DNA from: an uncultured Anaerotruncus sp.
Lineage (GTDB): Bacteria > Bacillota > Clostridia > Oscillospirales > Ruminococcaceae
Length of the DNA stretch: 8,976 bases
Direction: 5' to 3'
Assembly (NCBI RefSeq): GCF_902490045.1
Contig: NZ_CABUCJ010000098.1
Coordinates: forward strand, 1 to 8,976
The notes beneath the pieces are model-generated. The model made no database searches, was not told where the DNA came from, and saw nothing but the letters and a program-made list of their open reading frames with translations. Of this stretch, positions 1-6,700 are shown in pieces. The position numbers were made by a program, and so were the translations under genes. The first letter of the stretch is position 1, and the number at the start of each line of letters is the position of its first letter.

Positions 1-3
1 ATT

Positions 4-31
4 CCTAAGGACCCGGCGGAGGGTCCTTAGG
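4..31. repeat. Perfect 11-bp inverted repeat (hairpin)
   Basis: Arms at 4-14 (CCTAAGGACCC) and 21-31 (GGGTCCTTAGG) are perfectly complementary around a 6-nt loop. No clean T-run follows on either strand, although 32-42 is pyrimidine-rich on the plus strand. It could be a terminator for a gene left of the window, or a dispersed palindromic element. One copy is visible here, so the repeat status is untested. Confidence 0.6.
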
Positions 32-43
32 CGTCCTTCTTTG

Positions 44-72
44 GTTCCTTTCTTTACGTCAAAGAAAGGAAC
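44..72. repeat. Perfect 12-bp inverted repeat (hairpin)
   Basis: Arms at 44-55 (GTTCCTTTCTTT) and 61-72 (AAAGAAAGGAAC) pair perfectly around a 5-nt loop (ACGTC). The arms are purine on one side and pyrimidine on the other, unlike the GC-rich stem plus U-tract of an intrinsic terminator. This makes a dispersed intergenic palindrome a reasonable alternative. The structure is directly visible; its role is not. Confidence 0.6.
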
Positions 73-123
73 TCGCCGCCGGTCGACTACCGGCAAACCC
101 TCCGACTTCTGGGCGGAATATCT

Positions 124-151
124 AAAACCGCTGTCGGCCGGTCGACGGCAG
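124..151 (-). terminator. Probable intrinsic terminator of the TtcA-like gene
   Basis: Read on the minus strand, about 60 nt after the TtcA-like stop codon, CTGC-C-GTCG pairs with CGAC-A-GCGG (one C/A mismatch and one G-U pair) around the loop ACCGGC. TTTTAGATATT follows. Position and shape fit a rho-independent terminator. The internal mismatch and short T-run limit confidence. Confidence 0.4.
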
Positions 152-210
152 GCCCCCCGGCCCCGGGCGGAAACCCCTGGGAGGGGCTCCGCCGCTCCCC
201 GAGCGGCAAA

Positions 211-921
211 TCACCACCCCGAAACGTGCCCGCGCCGGATGGCGCCGAAGATACGTTTTGTAATTCCGGGGTGAGACTTCTCCATATTGTATAAAAATTC
301 CTTGGTCCACTGCCGTTCGGTGCACCCGTCGACGGGGCATTTGCTCTTGACGACGGGGAGGCCGGCGCGGTTCACCGCGTTGCGGACCTCCCGCTCGGTG
401 GCGAAGATGAGCGGGCGGATCATCGTGAGGTCCTTGCGGGAGAGGTAGGAGACGGGAGAAAAACACCCGATGCGTCCCTCGTTGAAGAGGTTCATCAGGA
501 AGGTCTCCACCGCGTCGTCGAAGTGGTGGCCGAGCGCGATCTTGTTGCAGCCGTTCGCCTTGGCGGTGTCGTGCAGCACCCCGCGGCGCATCCGTGCGCA
601 GAGACTGCAGGGATTTGACTCGCCGCGCTCGCCGAAGATGATCTGCCCGATATCGGTGCGGCGCAGGATATATTCGACGCCGAGCGCGTCGCACAGGCCG
701 GCGATGGGGGAAAAGTCGCCCTCCTCGCCGTTGAAGCAGTTGTCAAGGGTGATCGCCTTGAGGGTGAACTCGATGCCGATGAACCGCCGCACCCCGGCCA
801 GACCGGCGAGCAGCGCGACGGAATCCTTGCCGCCCGACACGCCGACGGCGACCGTGTCGCCGTCCTCGATCATCCGGTATTCCTCCACCGCGCGGCGGAT
901 ATAGCCCATGATCTCCTGCAT
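211..921 (-). CDS. ttcA: TtcA-like PP-loop ATPase, probable tRNA 2-thiocytidine synthetase
   Basis: This 236-residue cytoplasmic protein belongs to the PP-loop (adenine alpha-hydrolase) superfamily. The ATP pyrophosphatase loop SGGKDS is at residues 29-34. The Cys pair of the TtcA family is at C105-SL-C108, followed by ARMRRG. GHHFDD is at 131-136, and a late cysteine motif KCPVDGC (C195, C200) is followed by TERQ. In characterised TtcA, ATP activates C32 of tRNA for thiolation and an oxygen-sensitive [4Fe-4S] cluster is held by the CxxC pair plus a third, later cysteine. C105, C108 and C195 (or C200) fit that pattern. It is shorter than the roughly 310-residue E. coli enzyme, as is common for clostridial members, whose substrate is less certain. 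The start is fixed by GGAGG five bases before ATG. It is the last gene of the leftward group. Family membership is firm; the exact tRNA substrate is inferred. Confidence 0.85.
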   Translation of the reverse strand: MQEIMGYIRRAVEEYRMIEDGDTVAVGVSGGKDSVALLAGLAGVRRFIGIEFTLKAITLDNCFNGEEGDFSPIAGLCDALGVEYILRRTDIGQIIFGERGESNPCSLCARMRRGVLHDTAKANGCNKIALGHHFDDAVETFLMNLFNEGRIGCFSPVSYLSRKDLTMIRPLIFATEREVRNAVNRAGLPVVKSKCPVDGCTERQWTKEFLYNMEKSHPGITKRIFGAIRRGHVSGW

Positions 922-953
922 AATAGCCTCCGTAAAGTTTGATGGAAAAGCGA

Positions 954-975
954 GCGCCCGGCCGCGGCCGGGCGC
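954..975 (-). terminator. GC-rich palindrome between secreted-protein and ttcA-like genes
   Basis: GCGCCCGGCC (954-963) and GGCCGGGCGC (966-975) form a perfect 10-bp inverted repeat with only GC between them, so the real hairpin would lose the central pairs to make a loop. It begins 22 bases after the upstream stop. On the minus strand a weak TCGCTTTTCC follows. It may be a partial terminator or an mRNA-stabilising hairpin that sets ttcA-like expression below that of the upstream gene. Confidence 0.4.
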
Positions 976-996
976 AGATGGTTCGGGAAAGAGAAA

Positions 997-1929
997 TCAG
1001 CCCTCCGCCGGTTCGACACGGAAGCGCACCCGGTCGGTGTAGCCCTTTTCGCGCATGGCGGCGTTGAGTTCGGGCCAGCGGCCGCTCATGCGGAGGATGA
1101 CAAGCCCGTTCACCCGGTCGACGCCCCAGCTTGTGACGGTGTCGACGCCCTTGACGGCGCGGCGGGCCTCGAGGAATTCGACGACCTCGTCGAGTTCGGC
1201 GGCGCTGCGCCCGGCGCTCTGATAGGTGACGGGACAGGGCTTGCCGTGGTAGGCGGTGGTGAGCTGGGCGACCAGCGCGGGGGTGACGCCGCCTTCGGGA
1301 GTCTGCCAGAGGACGAGGCCGCGCCGGTCGTCGGTGAATTCCAGCCCGCCGTATTCGCTGCGCGAAAGGCGGGGGGAGAGGAAGTTATAGTAGTCGCGCG
1401 CCGCGCTTTCGGGGGAATCGGGGTCCTCCAGCGCGGCCCACAGGGCGACGGTCTGGGGGAAGAGCAGCTCGGTCAGCAGGTCCATCGTCCCGCCGGGCGC
1501 GGTGTAATACCGGTCCATGTGGCGGATGATCAGGTAGGGCCGGCCCTCCGTGAAGCCCTCCGCGCGGACGGCGCTTGTAAAGAGGTGCAGGCGCGCCTGT
1601 CCCGGGAAATCGAGGTAGAGGTTGACGCCGGTGATGCTGCTCGGCGGCGTGGCGCCCTCGGGGAAGGCGGCGGCCTCCCGCAGCAGGTCGGCCGTCTGCC
1701 TGGCCAGGTCGGGATCGGTCACCGTGTTGACCGTCTCCTCGTCCCCCTTCCAGAGGGAGGCCTCGAGCAGGACGGGCAGCTCGGCCGGGGCCACGGGGAT
1801 GGCGGGGGTCGTCTCATCCGGCTGGGGGGAGGCTTCGTCGATCGGCTTAAGCAGCCGGTCGGCAAGGACCGGAACGGCGAGCCCGGCGCAGAGCAGCAGC
1901 GCCAGCAGCAGACAGAGACCTCTCTTCAT
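997..1929 (-). CDS. Secreted protein of unknown function
   Basis: I do not recognise this 310-residue protein. It starts with a classical signal peptide: KR at residues 2-3, a leucine-rich core at 5-18, and a likely cleavage after VLA (residue 23). A Pro/Glu-rich linker follows (about 32-52), suggesting a spacer from the membrane. The mature part appears to have two segments. Residues 54-157 contain alternating beta-like stretches (VNLYLDF, RLHLFTS, YLIIRHMDRYYTA). The C-terminal part ends in a helix (244-260) and strands SWGVDRVNGLVILRM and RVRFRVE, an alternation reminiscent of small alpha/beta prodomain folds of secreted serine proteases. That comparison is by eye only. LLLC at 11-14 is a poor lipobox because the residue before Cys is Leu. 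I chose the start at 1929, four codons inside the longer frame (1941), because AGAAGG lies about 12 bases upstream of it but directly abuts the longer start. It sits between the CNNM-family and ttcA-like genes, same strand. Confidence 0.7.
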   Translation of the reverse strand: MKRGLCLLLALLLCAGLAVPVLADRLLKPIDEASPQPDETTPAIPVAPAELPVLLEASLWKGDEETVNTVTDPDLARQTADLLREAAAFPEGATPPSSITGVNLYLDFPGQARLHLFTSAVRAEGFTEGRPYLIIRHMDRYYTAPGGTMDLLTELLFPQTVALWAALEDPDSPESAARDYYNFLSPRLSRSEYGGLEFTDDRRGLVLWQTPEGGVTPALVAQLTTAYHGKPCPVTYQSAGRSAAELDEVVEFLEARRAVKGVDTVTSWGVDRVNGLVILRMSGRWPELNAAMREKGYTDRVRFRVEPAEG

Positions 1930-1977
1930 AGCGACACACATCCTTCTTGCCAGATTCTTTCATGGAAGAAGTGGCGG

Positions 1978-1996
1978 AAAAGCAGGGATTTCCTGC
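1978..1996 (-). terminator. Weak hairpin with T4 after the CNNM gene
   Basis: On the minus strand, GCAGG pairs with CCTGC around a 5-nt loop and TTTT follows directly, nine bases after the CNNM stop codon. The 5-bp stem and four Ts make at most a leaky intrinsic terminator. That would allow readthrough into the secreted-protein gene, which has no obvious promoter of its own. Confidence 0.35.
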
Positions 1997-2004
1997 CGGA
2001 ATTT

Positions 2005-3348
2005 TCAGTTTTTTTCTTTTTTGTCCCTCTCGCGCCCGGTCGGCTCCCCGGGAGGGACGCGTTCGGCGCGGATACGGGCGATGCGCCGCTCCTCGATGAG
2101 CAGGACGGTGAACTGGACGCCCTCGAGCCGGACGGAGGGATGCTCGCCCGGCTCGGGCAGGCGGCCGAGGGCCTCGGTGATCAGGCCGCCGATCGTGTCA
2201 TAGTCGGTGTCCTCGTCGAACTCGACGTCGAAGAGCCGCTCGACGTCGTCGATCGCGACGGTGCCGTCGATCGACCAGCAGTTTTCCGAGAGCTGGGAGA
2301 TCTCCTCCTCCTCGTCGTCGTACTCGTCCTGGATGTTGCCGACGATCGACTCGAGCAGGTCCTCCATCGAGACGATGCCGGCCGTGCCGCCGTATTCGTC
2401 GACGGCGACGGCGACCATGACCTTCTTCTGCTTGAACTGCGCGAAGAGGTCGACGCAGCTCATGTTCTCGGGGACGAAGAGGGCGGGGCGCATGTATTTC
2501 TGGGGGTCGAAGTCCGCGGCCTCCCCCTTGCCGATGAGGCGGAGCAGGTCCTTGACGTAGATGATGCCCATGATGTCGTCGATGTCGTCGTCGTAGACGG
2601 GGATGCGCGAAAAGCCCGTATCGACGGCCAGGTCCGCGATTTCCTCGAGGGAGGCGGTCTTGGGCACGGCGGTCATGTCGGTGCGGTGGGTCATGACCTC
2701 CGAGACGCTGCGGTCGTCGAACTCGAAGATGTTGTTGATCATCTCCTTCTCGCTCTGTTCGATCGAGCCCTTTTCGCTGCCCACGTCGACCATCATGCGG
2801 ATCTCCTCCTCGGTGGCCTCCTCAGGCTCCTCGCCGGCGCGCACGCCGAACAGGCGCGCCAGCCCGCGGGAGAGCGCGCCGTTCAAAAGCACGAAGGGCC
2901 GCATGACGCAGGCGACGAGCCAGCACAGCCGCGCGAGCGCGGCCGAAACCCCCTCGGGGTGGCGGCAGGCCACCCGGTAGGGGAGGAGCACGCAGAGCAC
3001 GTTGAGCAGGAGCACGGTCAGCAGGAAGCCGGCGAAGGAAAAGGCGTAGTAGAGCTGCCGGCTGAAGGCGAGCGAACGGACGAGCCAGGTCAGCGGGACG
3101 AGCGCCAGGGGGTAGGTGAAGAGCGCCGCTGCCACCGTGCAGGCGAAGCGCGCGAGCTCGACGCCGTCAAGGAAGGCGGCGGGGCGCTCAAGCAGCCGCG
3201 CGATGAACCGCTCCCCGCCCCGTTCGGAGGAAGCCATCTTCTTCACGCTGCTGTCCCGCAGCTGGGTGAGGGCGGTGCGCCCGGCGGTCAGCAGGGAACT
3301 GAGCAGGATGAGGAGCAGGAAGATCACGATACTGGGATAGGGGTCCAT
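2005..3348 (-). CDS. CNNM (DUF21)/CBS-pair/CorC-HlyC family membrane protein, divergent
   Basis: This 447-residue protein has the architecture of the CNNM/CorC Mg2+ transporters often annotated as hemolysin-like. Hydrophobic segments occur near residues 5-22, 66-90, 101-123 and 137-156. An acidic linker follows (171-182), then VDVGSEKGSIEQSEKEMINNIFEF (188-210) leading into a CBS pair (about 217-340) with EVMTHRTDM, SRIPVYDDDIDDIMGIIYVKDLL and VDEYGGTAGIVSMEDLLESIVG. The C-terminal CorC domain (about 355-430) contains DYDTIGGLI. The cytosolic half is typical. In the membrane half, residues that most family members keep are replaced: the SxSExA-type motif reads TAGRTAL (R24), and the GE-x-x-PK motif reads CVLLPY (119-124). 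Mg2+ transport is therefore uncertain. I start at 3348, where GGAGGA lies about 10 bases upstream. The nearer ATG at 3357 touches that site, and the longest frame (3444) runs back through the promoter's -35 box. First gene of a probable three-gene leftward operon. Confidence 0.9.
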   Translation of the reverse strand: MDPYPSIVIFLLLILLSSLLTAGRTALTQLRDSSVKKMASSERGGERFIARLLERPAAFLDGVELARFACTVAAALFTYPLALVPLTWLVRSLAFSRQLYYAFSFAGFLLTVLLLNVLCVLLPYRVACRHPEGVSAALARLCWLVACVMRPFVLLNGALSRGLARLFGVRAGEEPEEATEEEIRMMVDVGSEKGSIEQSEKEMINNIFEFDDRSVSEVMTHRTDMTAVPKTASLEEIADLAVDTGFSRIPVYDDDIDDIMGIIYVKDLLRLIGKGEAADFDPQKYMRPALFVPENMSCVDLFAQFKQKKVMVAVAVDEYGGTAGIVSMEDLLESIVGNIQDEYDDEEEEISQLSENCWSIDGTVAIDDVERLFDVEFDEDTDYDTIGGLITEALGRLPEPGEHPSVRLEGVQFTVLLIEERRIARIRAERVPPGEPTGRERDKKEKN

Positions 3349-3357
3349 GTTGTTCAT

Positions 3358-3363
3358 TCCTCC
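3358..3363 (-). promoter_or_regulatory. Ribosome binding site deciding the CNNM start
   Basis: The minus strand reads GGAGGA directly before ATG-AAC-AAC-ATG. The first ATG (3357) is too close to be used efficiently; the second (3348) is at a usable distance. This site, together with the promoter position, argues against the longer N-terminus. Confidence 0.65.
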
Positions 3364-3415
3364 AATTTGCGCCGCGCGGACGGACGACTGTTTCCGCTCC
3401 GGCACTGCTACCATA

Positions 3416-3444
3416 AATATAAACACTTTTCCGGACAATGTCAA
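3416..3444 (-). promoter_or_regulatory. Sigma-70-type promoter for the CNNM gene
   Basis: On the minus strand a perfect -35 box TTGACA (3439-3444) is followed by exactly 17 bp and a -10 box TATATT (3416-3421, one mismatch to consensus). Transcription would start near 3409, giving a leader of about 60 nt. It is the best promoter match in the window and would serve the whole leftward gene group. Confidence 0.75.
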
Positions 3445-3612
3445 TTTGAAGCCCGCCGCGGGGGCGGAAAAATCCCCGGAAAACGCGGCCTTGGCGCGCG
3501 CCTTTGGGGAAAAGCGGGCGCCGCCTCCGGAATTTCCACATACGGGCGCCCCAAACGGCGTGAATTTTGCCGTAAAATTGACAAAACAGTCACAATTTTC
3601 TGGGTTCTGTTA

Positions 3613-3641
3613 TTTACAAGGCGCGGCAAAAATGATAAACT
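3613..3641 (+). promoter_or_regulatory. Extended -10 promoter for nifJ
   Basis: TTTACA (3613-3618) is separated by 17 bp from TAAACT (3636-3641), which is preceded by TGA, giving a TGn extended -10 motif. The predicted start near 3648 leaves a leader of about 95 nt. The -10 hexamer matches consensus at four of six positions, compensated by the extension. Confidence 0.6.
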
Positions 3642-3702
3642 CAATAAGGATAGGGACAAGGGGCTTTTGCGCCCTCTCGGGCCCGTTCGGAATATCCAAT
3701 TT

Positions 3703-3718
3703 ATTAGCGATCGCTAAT
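3703..3718. promoter_or_regulatory. Perfect 16-bp palindrome in the nifJ leader, candidate operator
   Basis: ATTAGCGATCGCTAAT is perfectly self-complementary and flanked by AATTTAT on both sides (3698-3704 and 3716-3722). It lies downstream of the predicted start of transcription and eight bases before the AGGAGG. A dimeric repressor bound here would block elongation. As RNA it could form a 6-bp stem with a GATC loop next to the ribosome binding site. The cognate regulator is not in the window. Confidence 0.5.
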
Positions 3719-3726
3719 TTATCATT

Positions 3727-3732
3727 AGGAGG
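3727..3732 (+). promoter_or_regulatory. Ribosome binding site of nifJ
   Basis: Perfect AGGAGG ten bases before the ATG at 3743. An ATG at 3736 is nearer but out of frame. This fixes the start and removes about 130 spurious N-terminal codons of the open frame, which extend back through the promoter. Confidence 0.8.
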
Positions 3733-3742
3733 AAGATGCAAC

Positions 3743-6700
3743 ATGGCAAGAAACAAACTCACCATGGACGGCAATACCGCGGCAGCGCATGTCAGCTATG
3801 CGTTTACCGAGGTAGCGGGGATTTACCCGATCACGCCGTCCAGCCCGATGGCCGACTACGTCGACCAGTGGGCCGCCGCAGGCCGTAAGAATATCTTCGG
3901 CACCACCGTCAAGGTCATGGAGATGCAGTCCGAGGCCGGCGCGGCGGGCACCGTGCACGGCTCGCTGGCCGCCGGCGCCCTGACCACCACCTATACCGCT
4001 TCCCAGGGCCTGCTGCTCATGATCCCCAACATGTATAAGCTCGCCGGCGAACTTCTGCCGGGCGTCTTCCATGTTTCGGCCCGTACTGTCGCCACCCACG
4101 CGCTGAACATCTTCGGCGATCACTCCGACGTCTACGCCTGCCGCCAGACCGGCTTCGCGATGCTCGCCGAGAGCAACCCGCAGGAGGTCATGGACCTGGG
4201 CGCCGTGGCGCACCTGGCCGCCATCAAGGGCCGCGTGCCCTTCATCAACTTCTTCGACGGCTTCCGCACCTCCCACGAGATCCAGAAGATCGAGGTCTGG
4301 GACTACGACGACCTGGCCGAGATGGTCGACGCGGACGCGGTCGAGGCCTTCCGCAAACGCGCGCTCAACCCCGAGCGCCCGGTCATGCGCGGCTCCCACG
4401 AGAACGGCGACATCTTCTTCCAGCACCGCGAGGCCTGCAACAAGTTCTATGACGAGCTGCCGGCCGTGGTCGAGGAGTACATGGGCAAGGTCAACGCCAA
4501 GCTCGGCACCGACTACAAGCTCTTCAACTACTACGGCGCCCCCGACGCCGAGCGGGTCATCATCGCGATGGGCTCGATCTGCGACGTGGCCGAGGAGGTC
4601 ATCGACTACCTGACCGCCGCCGGCGAGAAGGTCGGCCTCATCAAGGTCCGCCTCTACCGCCCCTTCGTCCCCGCCAAGCTGGTCGAGGCGATCCCGGCCA
4701 CCGCCAAGAGCATCGCCGTCCTCGACCGCACCAAGGAGCCCGGCTCCCTGGGCGAGCCGCTCTACCTCGACGTGATTACCGCCCTCTCCGAGTGCGGCGT
4801 GTCGGGCAAGACGGTCATCGGCGGCCGCTACGGCCTCGGTTCCAAGGACACCCCGCCCTCCAGCGTCTTCGCCGTCTTTGACGAGCTGAAGAAGGATTCC
4901 CCCAAGAAGCACTTCACCATCGGCATCACCGACGACGTTACATACACCTCGCTCGAGGAAACGAACTTCGCGAACACCGCGGCCAAGGGCACCATCGAGT
5001 GCAAGTTCTGGGGCCTCGGCGGCGACGGCACCGTCGGCGCGAACAAAAACTCGATCAAGATCATCGGCGACCACACCGACAAGTATGTGCAGGCGTACTT
5101 CCAGTACGACTCCAAGAAGACGGGCGGCATCACGATTTCCCACCTGCGCTTCGGCGACGAGCCGATCCGCGCGCCCTACTACATCAACAAGGCCGACTTC
5201 GTGGCCTGCCACAACCCCTCCTACGTCGTCAAGGGCTACAAGATGGTCCGCGACGTGAAGCCGGGCGGCGTCTTCCTCATCAACTGCCAGTGGACCCCCG
5301 AGGAGCTCAACACGCACATGCCCGCCGAGGCGAAGCGCTATATCGCCAAGCATGACATCCAGCTCTACACCGTCAACGCGATCGACCTCGCGATCAAGAT
5401 CGGCATGGGCAAGCGCACCAACACCATCCTGCAGGCCGCGTTCTTCGCGCTTGCGAAGGTGCTGCCGATCGACGAGGCCGTCGACTACATGAAGAAGGCG
5501 GCCTACAAGTCCTACTCCAAGAAGGGCGAGGACGTCGTCAACATGAACTACGCGGCGATCGACGCGGGCGTTTCGGCGTTCGTCAAGATCGACGTCCCGG
5601 CCGACTGGGCCAACGCCAGCGACGAGGCCGAGGCGGCTCTGCCCGAGGGCAAGAAAGAGCTCGTCACGATGGTCCACGACATCATGGAGCCGGTCTCCAA
5701 GATGAACGGCGACAGCCTGCCGGTCTCCACCTTCGTGCCCCACGCGGACGGCACCTTCGAGCAGGGCGCTTCCGCCTATGAGAAGCGCGGCGTCGCGGTG
5801 TCGGTGCCCGAGTGGCTGCCGGAGAACTGCATCCAGTGCAACCGCTGCTCCTATGTCTGCCCGCACGCGACCATCCGCCCGTTCGCGCTGAGCGCCGACG
5901 AGGCCGCGAAGGCCCCCGCGCAGACCAAGTACACCGCCAAGATGACCGGCGCGCCCGACTACAAGTTCACGATCGCCGTCTCCCCGCTCGACTGCATGGG
6001 CTGCGGCGTCTGCGTCAGCGTCTGCCCGGCCAAGGAGAAGGCCCTCGTCATGAAGCCGCAGGAGAGCCAGTCCGCCCAGCAGGAAGTCTTCGACTACATG
6101 GTGGCGAACATCTCCAAGAAGCCCGGCATGCCCGCCGACGAGACCGTCAAGGGCAGCCAGTTCAACCAGCCGCTGCTCGAATTCTCCGGCTCCTGCGCGG
6201 GCTGCGCCGAGACCTCCTATGCCCGCCTGATCACCCAGCTGTTCGGCGAGCGGATGTACATCTCCAACGCGACCGGATGCTCCTCCATCTGGGGCGGCCC
6301 GGCCGCGACCAGCCCGTACACCGTCAACAAGGATTCCGGCCGCGGCCCGACCTGGGCGAACTCCCTGTTTGAGGACAACGCCGAGCACGGCTTCGGCATG
6401 TACATCGGCCAGAAGACCATCCGCGACCGCCTGGCCGCGAAGACCCGCGCGCTCATCGCGGTGCCTCACACCTGGGCCCCGCTGAAGGAGGCCGCGCAGG
6501 CGTGGCTCGACACGATGGATGACGGCAAGGCCAACGCCGCCGCGACCGAGAAGTATGTGGAAGCCCTGCAGGGCGGCCTGATGAGCGTGGACGACTGCCT
6601 CGCCTTCATCGAGACCCCCGCGAGCAAAGAGATCTTCGGCGACAAGCACGCCGAGATGCATGCGCACATGAAGGCCCTCAAGGCGGCGAACGCGCCTCAC

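Larger units (their letters stand above)
1..210. other. Non-coding region rich in inverted repeats
   Basis: No credible gene lies here. The open frames that cross it give arginine/proline-rich translations with no recognisable motif. It is the 3' flank of the leftward TtcA-like gene. It carries perfect hairpins at 4-31 and 44-72, a smaller one at 78-94 (6-bp arms GCCGGT/ACCGGC, 5-nt loop), and a terminator-like structure at 124-151. The 9-mer CCGGTCGAC occurs twice, at 79-87 and 138-146. The density of palindromes suggests either stacked terminators or dispersed intergenic repeat elements. Confidence 0.6.
3349..3742. other. Divergent intergenic regulatory region
   Basis: There is no gene in these 394 bases. 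It holds a leftward promoter at 3416-3444, a GC-rich middle (about 3450-3560) in which I see nothing specific, an AT-rich stretch with short inverted repeats (AATTTT/AAAATT at 3563-3579, TGAC/GTCA at 3579-3592), a rightward promoter at 3613-3641, and a leader with a palindrome just before the nifJ ribosome binding site. A TTGACA at 3578-3583 has no matching -10 box at 16-18 bp. Confidence 0.7.

Noticed and set aside
41..274. 77-codon plus-strand open frame at the left end
   Set aside because: Begins inside a hairpin, overlaps the end of the ttcA-like gene in antisense, and has no ribosome binding site or motif.
1885..1929. Lipoprotein signal in the secreted protein
   Set aside because: LLLC lacks the small residue expected before the cysteine, while a normal cleavage site VLA is present nine residues later.
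3349..3444. Longer N-terminus for the CNNM protein
   Set aside because: Runs through the -35/-10 promoter and past the GGAGGA site; the hydrophobic family start is at the ATG at 3348.
3593..3608. CodY-like box (AATTTTCTG...)
   Set aside because: The left half matches but the right half does not; about five mismatches to the 15-base consensus as I know it.
3706..3715. HIP1 element (GCGATCGC, common in cyanobacteria)
   Set aside because: Only one copy is seen, it is part of a longer palindrome, and the gene content is not cyanobacterial.
1246..3717. 823-codon plus-strand open frame over the secreted and CNNM genes
   Set aside because: Codon-aligned shadow of two minus-strand genes with clear signal peptide and CBS/CorC motifs; its translation is low-complexity and it also crosses the intergenic promoter region.
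3347..3742. Longer N-terminus for nifJ
   Set aside because: No family resemblance, includes the promoter, and the AGGAGG plus MARNKLTMDGNTAAAHVSYAF-type start at 3743 is decisive.
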